Shown in pieces: positions 1 to 8,132 of a stretch of 64,000 nt of DNA. This stretch comes from Nonomuraea rubra (lineage in GTDB: Bacteria; Actinomycetota; Actinomycetes; Streptosporangiales; Streptosporangiaceae): positions 603,001 to 667,000 of the forward strand of contig NZ_JACHMI010000001.1 in the NCBI RefSeq assembly GCF_014207985.1, read 5' to 3'. The position numbers and the translations under genes were made by a program. The notes under the pieces are model-generated. The model was not told where the DNA came from, made no database searches, and saw only the letters and a program-made list of their open reading frames with translations. Numbering within the stretch: the stretch's first letter is position 1; the number at the start of each line of letters is the position of its first letter.

Positions 1-131
1 TCGCGCGGGCGGCGGATCCCGTGCGGGCCGTCGGAGAGCGTGAGCGCCGGCACCACGTCCCGGACCGCCGTGGTGTGCCAGGTGCCGCCTCCGGAGGTGA
101 GCGACGCCTTCTCCTCCAGGGAGAGTTTCAT
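1..131 (-). CDS. Glycoside hydrolase family 3 (beta-glucosidase type), N-terminal fragment
   Basis: Only the first 43 codons lie in the window; the gene runs off the left edge. The ATG at 131-129 opens MKLSLEEKASLTSGGGTW, followed by a VPALTLSDGPHGIRRP segment. The EEKASLTSG opening and the LSDGPHGIR motif (part of the subsite -1 loop of GH3 enzymes) are characteristic of GH3 beta-glucosidases, which release terminal beta-linked sugars. It lies 16 bp downstream of the TetR gene on the same strand, so the two may be co-transcribed. The substrate cannot be read from this fragment; the nearby hexosaminidase and importer suggest an oligosaccharide utilisation locus. Confidence 0.8.
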   Translation of the reverse strand, partial: MKLSLEEKASLTSGGGTWHTTAVRDVVPALTLSDGPHGIRRPR

Positions 132-147
132 GAAATACCTCGATCTA

Positions 148-756
148 TCAGGGTTTGGGATCCAAGCCGAGCTGCCTCAGGAACGTGATCACCGCGGCCC
201 GCATGTCCACCTGGTCGGGATCGAGCAGCCACTGCGTCTGCAGCCCGTCGATCAGCGCGATGAGCTGCTGGGCGACCGCGCCCGGATCGTGCGGCAGCGG
301 CGGCGTGGAGCGCGCGAACAGGATGCCGAGCAGCCACGCCGCCTGCCGGCGCAGCTTGCGGTACCGCTTGACGAAGTAGTCGTGGGCCGGATGGCCGGGG
401 TCGGCCGCCTCCCCGGAGATCTTGACGTAGAGCGCGACGAGGCCGGGGGCGCCCATGTTCCTGGCCACCTGGTCCGCGATGCGGTCGAGCAGCTCCTCCG
501 GCGACAGCTCGACGTCGCGCCCGTGCATCAGCTCGCCGTCCACCTGGTCGCGGTGACTGAGCACCTCGATGAGCAGGCTCTCCTTGCCGGGGAAGTGGTG
601 CAGCAGCCCGGCGTGCGTCAGGCCCGCGTGCGCGGCGATGTCCCGCAGCGACACGGCGTGGAAGCCGGAGCGCGAGAACAGCTCTGTGGCGGACTCGAGG
701 ATGCGGGCGCGCGTGCGCTCGCCCTTGCTGCCTCGACGTGGCGTCGGTTCGCTCAC
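148..756 (-). CDS. TetR-family transcriptional regulator
   Basis: A 202-aa TetR repressor. I chose the GTG at 756 because the TetR helix-turn-helix follows at once: ARILESATELFSRSGFHAVS, then LRDIAAHAGLTHAGLLHHF (about residues 16-55). The frame stays open further upstream but that part is low-complexity and would cover the promoter region. The C-terminal half is a helical ligand-binding domain of ordinary length. It sits between the GH3 gene and a divergently transcribed ABC importer. A near-palindrome, ACCATGTGGT at 842-851, lies in the 142-bp intergenic region, and a perfect version lies before the hexosaminidase gene at 7305-7316. I infer that this protein binds both and responds to an imported sugar or derivative. 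The inducer is unknown. Confidence 0.88.
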   Translation of the reverse strand: MSEPTPRRGSKGERTRARILESATELFSRSGFHAVSLRDIAAHAGLTHAGLLHHFPGKESLLIEVLSHRDQVDGELMHGRDVELSPEELLDRIADQVARNMGAPGLVALYVKISGEAADPGHPAHDYFVKRYRKLRRQAAWLLGILFARSTPPLPHDPGAVAQQLIALIDGLQTQWLLDPDQVDMRAAVITFLRQLGLDPKP

Positions 757-841
757 CGGACGGCCCCTTCTGCGGTGGTGGGCACGTGGGCTGCGGTTAC
801 GTGCCGCGGTAGGGCGAGAGTAGCCCGCACGAATTAAACCT

Positions 842-851
842 ACCATGTGGT
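842..851. promoter_or_regulatory. Candidate TetR operator upstream of the ABC importer
   Basis: ACCATGTGGT has ACCA/TGGT arms around a two-base centre. It lies 47 bp before the importer start codon and 86 bp before the TetR start. The same half-site pair recurs as a perfect 12-bp palindrome at 7305-7316. Assignment to the adjacent TetR protein is by context only. Confidence 0.5.
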
Positions 852-898
852 TAGTTTTGCGGTGTATGCTCCCCGGCAAACGAGACGGAGTGAGCGCC

Positions 899-2425
899 AT
901 GAAGAGATCCGCCACCGCAGCCCTCCTCGTCACCGCGAGCCTGATCGCCGGCTGTTCCGGCCCCGGCGGCGGCGGTACGGCGGGCGGCGCGAGCACGACC
1001 CTGAACATCGCCACCATGACCCTGCCGCAGAGCCTCGACCCCAAGGACGCCAACGGCAGCGCGCTGCCGTTCTTCCAGGCGGTCTACGACACGCTGATCA
1101 AGCGGGAGCCCGACGGCACCTACAGCCCGATGCTGGCCACCGAGTGGAAATACGACGACGGGCTCACCGAGCTGAGCCTCACCCTGCGCGGCGACGTGAA
1201 GTTCGACGACGGCACGCCGTTCGACGCCGAGGCCGTCAAGGCGAACCTGGAGCGCTTCCGCAAGGGCGGCGGCGCCCAGGCCAAGACGCTGAACGACGTC
1301 AAGTCCATCGAGGTCGCCGACCCCACGCACGTCACGCTCGTCCTGAGCAAGCCGAACCCGGCCATGCTGTACTACCTGAGCGACGCCGCCGGCCTCATGG
1401 CCAACCCGAAGGACTTCGCCCAGGACGACACGCTCAAGACCAGGCCGGGCGGCACCGGCCCGTACGAGCTGGACCAGGGCCGGACCGTCATCGGCACGAA
1501 GTGGGTCTTCACCCGCACCGCCCGCTACTGGGGCGCCCGGCTCCCGTACGACACGATCGCGATCAGCTACTTCGACAACGAGACCGCGATCGTCAACGGC
1601 ATCAAGACAGGCCAGCTCGACGCCGCCCTCATCCAGGACGCCGACCAGCAGATCAGCGTCGAGAGCGACCCCAAGGTGAAGACGGTCAAGCAGGAGTTCG
1701 ACTTCCAGGGCGTGTTCCTGTTCGACCGGGCCGGAGCGGTCACCCCGGAGCTGCGCGACCCCCGCGTACGGCAGGCGCTGAACTACGCGATCGACCGCCG
1801 GACCATGCTGGCCAAGATCCGCCAGGGCCGCGGCGCGGTCACCAGCCAGGTCTTCGGCCCCGCCACCGCCGCCTACAAGCCGGAGCTGGACACCTACTAC
1901 GGCTTCGACCAGGCCAAGGCCCGCGCGCTGCTCAAGGAGGCCGGCCACGAGAGCGGCTTCACGCTGAAGCTGCCGCGCATCCCGGCCATCGTCTCCGACG
2001 CGCTGGCCGCCTCGCTCCAGTCCGACCTGGGCGCGGTCGGCGTGAAGCTGGTCTGGGACGACCTCGACCCCGGCTCCGCCGTCCAGCGCATCTTCAGGGA
2101 CCGCGCCTACTCCGCCATGGTCATGAACATGGGCCAGTCGTCGGCCGACTGGGTCGCGGTCGGCGAGGTGGTGCTGCCCGGCGCCTTCAACATGTTCGGC
2201 TACACCGACGACACGGTGAAGAAGCTGCTGCCCAGGATCCAGGGCAGCGCCGCGCAGGACGCCAAGGCCGACCTCCAGGCGCTGAACGAGCACCTGGTCG
2301 CCGACGGCTGGTTCATGCCGTTCTACCGGATGACATACCTGCACGTCTCGGACGGAAGCGTGACGATCAAGCCGCAGGACGGCATGGCGGTGCCCGCCAT
2401 CTACAACTACGCGCCCGCGCAGTGA
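899..2425 (+). CDS. ABC transporter substrate-binding lipoprotein, peptide/oligosaccharide type (SBP family 5)
   Basis: A 508-aa extracytoplasmic binding protein. The ATG at 899 has GGAG at 887-890, eight bases upstream, and begins a lipoprotein signal peptide with lipobox LIAGC (Cys19). The mature part has family 5 features: MTLPQSLDPKDANGSALPFF near the start, VYDTLIKREPDGTYSPMLA, then the GGTGPYEL and VRQALNYAIDRRTML segments. Family 5 proteins capture oligopeptides, nickel, or certain oligosaccharides. Here a GH3 and a GH20 enzyme flank the operon, so a GlcNAc-containing saccharide or muropeptide is a reasonable inference, not proof. It is first in a tightly coupled operon; its TGA overlaps the ATG of the next gene. 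Expression is probably controlled at the ACCATGTGGT site. Confidence 0.9.
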   Translation: MKRSATAALLVTASLIAGCSGPGGGGTAGGASTTLNIATMTLPQSLDPKDANGSALPFFQAVYDTLIKREPDGTYSPMLATEWKYDDGLTELSLTLRGDVKFDDGTPFDAEAVKANLERFRKGGGAQAKTLNDVKSIEVADPTHVTLVLSKPNPAMLYYLSDAAGLMANPKDFAQDDTLKTRPGGTGPYELDQGRTVIGTKWVFTRTARYWGARLPYDTIAISYFDNETAIVNGIKTGQLDAALIQDADQQISVESDPKVKTVKQEFDFQGVFLFDRAGAVTPELRDPRVRQALNYAIDRRTMLAKIRQGRGAVTSQVFGPATAAYKPELDTYYGFDQAKARALLKEAGHESGFTLKLPRIPAIVSDALAASLQSDLGAVGVKLVWDDLDPGSAVQRIFRDRAYSAMVMNMGQSSADWVAVGEVVLPGAFNMFGYTDDTVKKLLPRIQGSAAQDAKADLQALNEHLVADGWFMPFYRMTYLHVSDGSVTIKPQDGMAVPAIYNYAPAQ

Positions 2426-3366
2426 TGGCGGCCTTCGTCGTCCGCAGGATCGCGGCCGGGGCGCTGCTCGTGCTCGTGATCTCCTTCCTGTCCTACACGC
2501 TGCTGTCGATCCCCGGCCTGGACGTGGGCAGGCAACTGCTGGGGCAGAGCGCGTCGCAGGACCTCGTGGACGCCAAGAACGCCGCGCTGGGCCTGGACCG
2601 CCCCGTCCTCGTCCAGTACCTGGACTGGCTCGCCCACGCCGTCCGCGGCGACCTCGGCACGTCCTGGTTCACCAGCGAGAACGTGGTGCGCGCCATCGCC
2701 AACCGGCTGCCGGTCACGATCAGCCTCATGGCCGGGGTCACGCTCGTCACGGCGGTGCTCGCGTTCCTGCTGGGCGTCTGGGCGGGGGTGCGGCGCGGCG
2801 CGGTGGACCGGTTCGTCCAGGTCTTCTCCGTCATCGGCTACGCCCTGCCGAACTTCCTGGTCACGCTGGTCCTCGTGCTCGTGTTCGCGGTGCACCTGCG
2901 GTGGTTCCCCGCCATCGGGTACGTCGGCATCGGCGAGTCGTTCTCCGGGTGGCTGTCCACGGTGCTGCTGCCCGTGCTCTCGCTGTCGGTCGGGTCCGTC
3001 GCGGGCGTCGCCCAGCAGGTCAGGAGCTCGGTGATCGAGGTGCTGCGGCAGGACTACGTACGGACCCTGCGCGCCAGGGGGCTGCCGCCGTCGCGCATCG
3101 TGCTCAGGCACGTCCTGCGCAACGCCTCGGCCCCGGCGCTGGCGGTGCTCGGCATGCAGTTCGTCGGCCTGCTCGGCGGTGCCGTCCTGGTCGAGCAGAT
3201 CTTCGGCCTGCCCGGCATCGGCAGCATGACCGTCACCTACACCACCCGGGGCGACATCCCGATCATCATGGCGCTGGTCATGCTCACCGTGATCGGCGTG
3301 ATCGCCGTCAACCTCGTCGTCGACATCCTCATCGGCTGGCTCAACCCGAAGGCGAGGATCGCGTGA
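2425..3366 (+). CDS. ABC transporter permease, DppB type
   Basis: A 313-aa inner-membrane permease with about six hydrophobic helices. It starts at ATG 2425, overlapping the preceding stop by one base. Family marks are the RRIAAGALLVLVISFLSYTL first helix, the ALGLDRPVLVQYLDWL segment, and the EAA-type cytoplasmic loop YVRTLRARGLPPSRIVLRHV, which contacts the ATPase. It ends in GIGSMTVTYTTRGDIPIIMA, typical of the last periplasmic loop and helix. It should form the channel together with the permease half of the next gene. Its stop codon overlaps the GTG start of that gene by four bases, so translation is coupled. Confidence 0.92.
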   Translation: MAAFVVRRIAAGALLVLVISFLSYTLLSIPGLDVGRQLLGQSASQDLVDAKNAALGLDRPVLVQYLDWLAHAVRGDLGTSWFTSENVVRAIANRLPVTISLMAGVTLVTAVLAFLLGVWAGVRRGAVDRFVQVFSVIGYALPNFLVTLVLVLVFAVHLRWFPAIGYVGIGESFSGWLSTVLLPVLSLSVGSVAGVAQQVRSSVIEVLRQDYVRTLRARGLPPSRIVLRHVLRNASAPALAVLGMQFVGLLGGAVLVEQIFGLPGIGSMTVTYTTRGDIPIIMALVMLTVIGVIAVNLVVDILIGWLNPKARIA

Positions 3367-5000
3367 GCACCCTGTTCAAGACGTTGCGGCACCCGCTCGG
3401 GCTGGCGTCCGCGCTCGTCCTGGCCGCGATCCTGCTCGCGGTGCTGTTCGCGCCCGCGCTGAGCCCGCAGGCTCCCGACGCCTCCAGCCTGCGGGACGCC
3501 TTCGCCGGCCCGGCGGCGGGCCATCCGCTCGGCTTCGACTCGGCCGGCCGGGACATCCTGTCCCGCCTGCTGCACGGCGGCCGCAACACGCTCGGCGGCG
3601 CGGCGCTGGCCCTGGCGGTCGCGCTCGCCCTCGGCGTGCCGGCGGGCCTGCTGGCCGGCTACTACGGCGGCTGGTTCGACTCGGCGGCGAGCTGGACCGT
3701 CAACCTGATCATGGCGCTGCCCGCCATGGTGGTGCTGCTCGCCTCCCGCGCCATCCTCGGCTCCACCGTATGGGTGCTGATGGTGGTGCTCGGCTTCCTC
3801 GTCGCGCCCGCCTTCTTCCGCCTAGTGCGCGGCATCGTCGCGGGGGTGCGCAACGAGCTGTACGTGGACGCCGCCAGGGTGTCGGGGCTGAGCGACACCA
3901 GGATCGTGGCCCGCCACATCCTCGTCGTGGTCCGCGCCCCGATCATCATCCAGATCGCGCTCGTCTCGGGGATCGCCATCGGCCTGCAGGCGGGGCTGGA
4001 GTTCCTCGGCATCGGCAGCGGCGACGTGCCGACGTGGGGCGCGATGCTGAACGAGGCGTTCAAGAACATCCAGCGCGAGCCGCTGCTGCTGCTCTGGCCC
4101 GGCCTCGCGCTCGGCCTCACCAGCGGCGCGCTGGTGCTGCTCGCCGCCGCGCTGCGCGACGCGCTGGAGGACAGGCCCGCCGCGCCCGTGCCCGCCAGGG
4201 CGCCCGCCGTGGTGCACGAGCCGCGGGAGGGCCTGCTGTCCGTACGCGACCTGGCCGTCGCCTACCCGGGGCGCGAGGTCGTCCACGGGGTGGATCTCGA
4301 CGTACGGGCCGGGGAGATCGTCGGGCTGGTCGGCGAGTCGGGGTCGGGCAAGACCCAGACCGCCTTCGCCGTTCTCGGCATCCTGCCCGAGAACGGCCGG
4401 ATCGTCCGCGGCAGCATCACGATCGAGGGTGAGGAGGTCGTCGGCCTGCCCGAGCGGCGGCACCGGGCGCTGCGCGGCACCGTCGTCGCGTACGTCCCGC
4501 AGGAGCCCATGAGCAACCTCGACCCCGCCTTCACGATCGGCAGCCAGCTCGTCGAGCCCATCCGGCACAAGCTGGGCCTGAGCAGGGCCGAGGCCCGCGC
4601 CCGCGTCCTGGAGCTGCTGGCGCAGGTGGAGATCGCCGACCCGGAGCGGGCCTTCCGCTCCTACCCGCACGAGATCTCCGGCGGCATGGCCCAGCGCGTG
4701 CTCATCGCGGGCGCCATGTCGTGCGACCCGAAGCTGCTCATCGCCGACGAGCCCACCACCGCGCTCGACGTCAGGGTCCAGGCCGAGGTGCTCGGCCTGC
4801 TGCGCAGGCTGCAGGCGGAACGGGGCCTCGGTGTCCTGCTCGTCACCCACAACCTGGGGGTCGTCGCCGACCTGTGCGACCGGGTCGCCGTCATGCGCGA
4901 GGGCCGCATCGTCGAGACCGGCACCGCCGAGCAGGTGCTGAGCGCCCCCGAGGACCCCTACACCCGCAAGCTGCTCGGCGCAGTGCTGGAGGTTTCGTGA
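3363..5000 (+). CDS. ABC transporter permease-ATPase fusion (DppC-DppD type)
   Basis: A 545-aa single polypeptide joins the second permease to the first ATPase. Residues 1 to about 270 form a DppC-like permease, with EAA loop YVDAARVSGLSDTRIVARHI and a GDVPTWGAMLNEAF segment. Residues about 285-545 form an ATPase with Walker A GESGSGKT (324-331), signature SGGMAQR (about 439-445) and Walker B LLIADEP (about 458-464), and the HPYT-like end reads EDPYTRKLL. A short Pro/Ala-rich linker joins the halves. Such fusions occur in actinobacterial importers and fix one ATPase per channel. The GTG start at 3363 overlaps the previous stop, and the TGA at 4998-5000 overlaps the next GTG. Confidence 0.92.
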   Translation: MSTLFKTLRHPLGLASALVLAAILLAVLFAPALSPQAPDASSLRDAFAGPAAGHPLGFDSAGRDILSRLLHGGRNTLGGAALALAVALALGVPAGLLAGYYGGWFDSAASWTVNLIMALPAMVVLLASRAILGSTVWVLMVVLGFLVAPAFFRLVRGIVAGVRNELYVDAARVSGLSDTRIVARHILVVVRAPIIIQIALVSGIAIGLQAGLEFLGIGSGDVPTWGAMLNEAFKNIQREPLLLLWPGLALGLTSGALVLLAAALRDALEDRPAAPVPARAPAVVHEPREGLLSVRDLAVAYPGREVVHGVDLDVRAGEIVGLVGESGSGKTQTAFAVLGILPENGRIVRGSITIEGEEVVGLPERRHRALRGTVVAYVPQEPMSNLDPAFTIGSQLVEPIRHKLGLSRAEARARVLELLAQVEIADPERAFRSYPHEISGGMAQRVLIAGAMSCDPKLLIADEPTTALDVRVQAEVLGLLRRLQAERGLGVLLVTHNLGVVADLCDRVAVMREGRIVETGTAEQVLSAPEDPYTRKLLGAVLEVS

Positions 5001-5821
5001 ACGCCCTGCTCGCGGTCGAGGACCTGCACGTCTCCTTCCCCGGCAAGGGGTGGCGGGCCCCGCGTACGGAGGTGCTGCGCGGGGTGTCGCTGGACATCGC
5101 GCCGGGCGAGACGCTGGGCCTGGTGGGGGAGTCGGGCTCCGGCAAGACCACGATCGGCCGGGCCGTACTCGGCCTGGTGCCGGTCGCGTCGGGGACGATC
5201 ACGTTCGGCGGGCGGCGCATCGACGGCCTCACCGGCCGGCGGCGCCGGGAGCTGGCCCGCGATCTGCAGGTCATCTTCCAGGACCCGTACACCTCGCTGA
5301 ACCCCTCGCGGACCATCGGCGACACGCTCGCAGAGCCCCTGCTGGGGCTGGGCGCGCGCAACGCGCGCGAGCGGGTGTCCCGGCTGCTCGACCGCGTGCA
5401 CCTGCCCGCGGACGCCGCGCGGAGGCTGCCGCGCGAGTTCTCCGGCGGGCAGCGGCAGCGGGTGGCGATCGCCCGCGCGCTGGCGATCGACCCCAAGCTG
5501 ATCGTGTGCGACGAGCCGGTCTCCGCGCTCGACCTGACCACCCAGCGGACGGTGCTGGACCTGCTGCTGGAGATCCAGCAGCAGTCCGGGGTGTCCTACC
5601 TGTTCGTCTCGCACGACCTCGCGGTGGTGCGGTTCATGGCGCACCGGGTGGCCGTCATCCACCGGGGCGAGATCGTGGAGACCGGCTCCGCGGCCGAGGT
5701 GACGGGCGAGCCGCGCCACCCGTACACGCGCGGCCTGCTGCTGGCGGCCCCGGTCGCCGACGTCGCCGCGCAGCGGGCCCGGCGGGAGGCGTTCGAGTCC
5801 TACATGAAGAGGCCTTCGTGA
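4997..5821 (+). CDS. ABC transporter ATP-binding protein, DppF type
   Basis: A 274-aa ATPase starting at GTG 4997, four bases inside the preceding gene. It has Walker A GESGSGKT (44-51), a Q-loop in VIFQDPYTSLNPSRTIGDTL, signature SGGQRQRVAIARAL from residue 149, and Walker B LIVCDEP (168-174), followed by an H-loop in FVSHDLAVVRFMAHRVAV. The C-terminal RHPYTRGLLLAAP is typical of the oligopeptide/dipeptide ATPase tail. It should pair with the ATPase half of the fusion protein to drive import. Its stop is six bases from the stop of the convergent hexosaminidase gene, inside a three-copy tandem repeat, and no terminator hairpin is visible between them. Confidence 0.92.
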   Translation: MNALLAVEDLHVSFPGKGWRAPRTEVLRGVSLDIAPGETLGLVGESGSGKTTIGRAVLGLVPVASGTITFGGRRIDGLTGRRRRELARDLQVIFQDPYTSLNPSRTIGDTLAEPLLGLGARNARERVSRLLDRVHLPADAARRLPREFSGGQRQRVAIARALAIDPKLIVCDEPVSALDLTTQRTVLDLLLEIQQQSGVSYLFVSHDLAVVRFMAHRVAVIHRGEIVETGSAAEVTGEPRHPYTRGLLLAAPVADVAAQRARREAFESYMKRPS

Positions 5822-5844
5822 AGAGGTCTACGTGAAGAGGTCGG
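5803..5844. repeat. Three-copy 14-bp tandem repeat across two convergent stop codons
   Basis: Three consecutive units read CATGAAGAGGCCTT, CGTGAAGAGGTCTA and CGTGAAGAGGTCGG. The array covers the last codons and TGA of the ATPase gene and the TAG plus last codons of the GH20 gene. Copies two and three differ only at the last two bases, which suggests recent slippage or duplication. It contributes to the C-termini of both proteins. Confidence 0.85.
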
Positions 5845-7294
5845 CGGACCGGTAGTAGCCGCCCCACCCGAGGCGTTCCCACCGGGCGGTGTGGGTGCGC
5901 ACCCGCTCCCGGTAGTCCTCCCACGTGGTGGCCCGATCCGTCCACGCCTTCTCGGCGATCCCGGCCAGCCGGGGCAGCAGCAGGAACGCCAGGTCGTCGA
6001 AGTCTCCCACCGTTTCGCACCAGATGGCGGCCTCCACCCCGGCCAGCCGGGCGCCGGCGGGGATCTCCACCAGCTCGCCGGGCCGCCAGCCGAAGTACTC
6101 CCGGCTGGTCATCGGCCGGTAGGAGGCGAAGCCGACGCGTTCCCGCCGCTCGTTCTGCTCCTCCAGCACCGACGGCTCCGCGTACCGCCGGTCGAGGTAG
6201 AGCACCCGGCTCGGCGAGGCCAGCACGGCCGCCCCGGCCGCCACCGCGCCGGGCACGTCGTGCGGCGCCTGCTCGAACGCGGCGGCCGCGAGGTCGATGA
6301 GCGGGTGGTACTGCGGCGGCGCCGTCTTCCGCGCCGCCTCGGGGTCGAAGGCGTCGCCGTCGCCGACCCAGCACTGCGCGAGGTCGGCGGAGGTCAGCGC
6401 CCCCGAGCGGCTGACCTCCTGCCAGCCCACGACCCGCTTCCCCGCCGCCCTGGCCAGGCCGAGCGCCCTGGTGACGAACGCCGCGTACAGCTCGTGCGGC
6501 ATCCCGAACGCCTCGTCGCCGCCGATGTGCAGGTACGGCCCCGGGGTGAGCACCGCGACCTCGCCGAGCACGTCCGCCACGAACCGCCACGTCACCTCGG
6601 CCCGCGGGTCGAGAAACGGGACGAGCGGATGGGCCGGCTCGTCCTCGCCCCCCAGCTCCGGGTACGCCCGGACAGCGGCCAGCACGTGCCCCGGCATGTC
6701 GATCTCGGGCACGACCGTGACGAAGCGCTCCGCCGCGTACGCGACGATCTCCCGGTAGTCGTCGTGCGTGTAGGACTCGGGGCCGGTGAGCCGGGGCCAG
6801 GCGCTGATCCGCAGCCGCCAGGCCTGGCTGTCGGTCAGGTGCAGGTGCAGGACGTTGAACTTGTACAGGGCCAGCAGGTCGATGACCCGCTTGACCTGCT
6901 CGACGGTGAAGAAGCGGCGTGCCACGTCCAGCGACAACCCGCGCCAGGCCAGGGCCGGGCCGTCGCCGGCCCGCACGCACGGCACCGTACGGTCCTCCGT
7001 GACGAGCTGTGCCACGGTCGTCGCGCCCCGGAAGAGTCCCTCGGCCGACCCGGCGGTGACGGTTGCCCCTTCGGCCGTCACCACCAGCTCGTACTCCTCG
7101 CCGTCGCCCGCGCCCAGCGTGAGCGTGACCTCCGCCTCCCCGCCCACCTGCGCGGACCCGCCGAGCAGGGCGGCGACGATCCGCCCCAGGCCGAGCAGGC
7201 GGCCGGACGGCACGGCGACCCGCGGCGAGCCGCCGAGCTCCAGGACGCCTTGACCGGCGGGTGACAGGTGACGGGGGAGCGGGACCACATGCAT
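5828..7294 (-). CDS. Beta-N-acetylhexosaminidase, glycoside hydrolase family 20
   Basis: A 488-aa enzyme expected to remove terminal N-acetylhexosamine residues by substrate-assisted catalysis. The N-terminal 110 residues are the GH20b accessory domain. The barrel begins near WRGLSLDVARRFFTVEQVKR and contains FNVLHLHLTDSQAWRL and VVPEIDMPGHVLAAV. The catalytic Asp-Glu pair is D260-E261 in HIGGDEAFG. No signal peptide is visible, so it probably acts inside the cell on imported oligosaccharides. The start at 7294 has no good ribosome binding site. The perfect palindrome at 7305-7316 lies only 10 bp upstream, so transcription probably starts close to the ATG under TetR-type control. It is convergent with the ABC importer operon. 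Confidence 0.93.
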   Translation of the reverse strand: MHVVPLPRHLSPAGQGVLELGGSPRVAVPSGRLLGLGRIVAALLGGSAQVGGEAEVTLTLGAGDGEEYELVVTAEGATVTAGSAEGLFRGATTVAQLVTEDRTVPCVRAGDGPALAWRGLSLDVARRFFTVEQVKRVIDLLALYKFNVLHLHLTDSQAWRLRISAWPRLTGPESYTHDDYREIVAYAAERFVTVVPEIDMPGHVLAAVRAYPELGGEDEPAHPLVPFLDPRAEVTWRFVADVLGEVAVLTPGPYLHIGGDEAFGMPHELYAAFVTRALGLARAAGKRVVGWQEVSRSGALTSADLAQCWVGDGDAFDPEAARKTAPPQYHPLIDLAAAAFEQAPHDVPGAVAAGAAVLASPSRVLYLDRRYAEPSVLEEQNERRERVGFASYRPMTSREYFGWRPGELVEIPAGARLAGVEAAIWCETVGDFDDLAFLLLPRLAGIAEKAWTDRATTWEDYRERVRTHTARWERLGWGGYYRSADLFT

Positions 7295-7304
7295 GGCTCA
7301 TTTC

Positions 7305-7316
7305 TACCACGTGGTA
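7305..7316. promoter_or_regulatory. Candidate TetR operator before the hexosaminidase gene
   Basis: TACCACGTGGTA is a perfect 12-bp palindrome, with a further TTTCT/AGAAA pair just outside it. It lies between the divergent hexosaminidase and phosphotransferase genes. It matches the ACCA-N2-TGGT arms of the site at 842-851 before the importer. A role as operator for the TetR protein at 148-756 is inferred. Confidence 0.6.
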
Positions 7317-7364
7317 AGAAATCTGGCCTTGATGGGTCGCGAGGCCGCCAGGCACGATGCCCTC

Positions 7365-8129
7365 ATGACGGGGGAACCGCTAGGCGGGGGGAACGACGGC
7401 GGTGCCGTCCGCGTGGGCGCCACCGTCCGGCGGCCGGTCAGGGAGTGGACGGCCGCGGTCCACGAGCTGCTGCGCCACCTGGAGCGCAAGGGGTTCGAGG
7501 GGGCTCCCCGGGTGCTGGGCGTCGACGAGGGCGGGTACGAGGTGCTCACGTACCTGGAGGGCGAGACCATGGGCGACGCGGCGGTGTGGCCGTCGTGGAC
7601 CCGTACCGAGGACACGCTCGTGCAGGTCGCCCGGTGGCTGCGTGCCTACCACGAGGCCGTGGCCGACTTCGTGCCGCCCGCGCACGCCCGCTGGCGCTCC
7701 GGCGGGCGCTGGACGCCCGGGCTGATCATCGGGCACAACGACGCCGGCCCGGCCAACGCCGCCTACCGCGCCGGGCGGCTGACCGGGTTCTTCGACTGGG
7801 ACTTCGCCGGGCCGACCACGGTGGACGCCGAGGTGGCGCTGGTGGCGCACTGCTGGGTGCCGCTGCACGCCCGGCACGTGGACGCCTCGACGGGGTTCAC
7901 CGCGTTCGAGGCCAGGCCCGCCAGGCTGCGCCGGTTCCTGGACGCGTACGGGTGGTCGGGCCGGCCCGAGGCGCTCGTCAGGAACGTGCAGGTGCAGATG
8001 GCCGAGCGGGCCGCGCTGATCCGACGGCTGGGCCACGCGGGCGAGGGGCTCTACGGCCGGCTGTTGCGGCGCGGGGTGGCCGACGAGCTCGATCAGGCCG
8101 TACGCGAACTCGACGAGTTTTCTCGATGA
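7365..8129 (+). CDS. Phosphotransferase of the aminoglycoside phosphotransferase (APH)/choline kinase fold
   Basis: A 254-aa protein. The ATG at 7365 (MTGEPLGGGNDGGAVRVG) gives a normal APH-family N-terminus; an in-frame ATG at 7293 would run through the palindromic operator. The catalytic loop is GHNDAGPAN (H124, D126, N131) and the metal-binding Asp is D144 in FFDWDFAGP. These residues show a kinase-like phosphotransferase. The N-lobe is short, as in the small APH-like proteins of actinomycetes that act on unknown small molecules. Substrate prediction, including antibiotic resistance, is not justified from sequence. It is divergent from the hexosaminidase and upstream of the peptide/E1 locus, whose promoter begins right after this stop codon. 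Confidence 0.85.
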   Translation: MTGEPLGGGNDGGAVRVGATVRRPVREWTAAVHELLRHLERKGFEGAPRVLGVDEGGYEVLTYLEGETMGDAAVWPSWTRTEDTLVQVARWLRAYHEAVADFVPPAHARWRSGGRWTPGLIIGHNDAGPANAAYRAGRLTGFFDWDFAGPTTVDAEVALVAHCWVPLHARHVDASTGFTAFEARPARLRRFLDAYGWSGRPEALVRNVQVQMAERAALIRRLGHAGEGLYGRLLRRGVADELDQAVRELDEFSR

Positions 8130-8132
8130 GGA

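Noticed and set aside
851..2344. Long minus-strand frame opposite the binding-protein gene
   Set aside because: Typical antisense shadow in GC-rich DNA: no family motifs, and the sense gene has a full family signature and lipobox.
847..3366. Very long plus-strand frame overlapping the binding protein and permease genes
   Set aside because: Its first two thirds are Arg/Pro/Gly-rich nonsense in another frame of the binding-protein gene; only the part from 2425, in the permease frame, is real.
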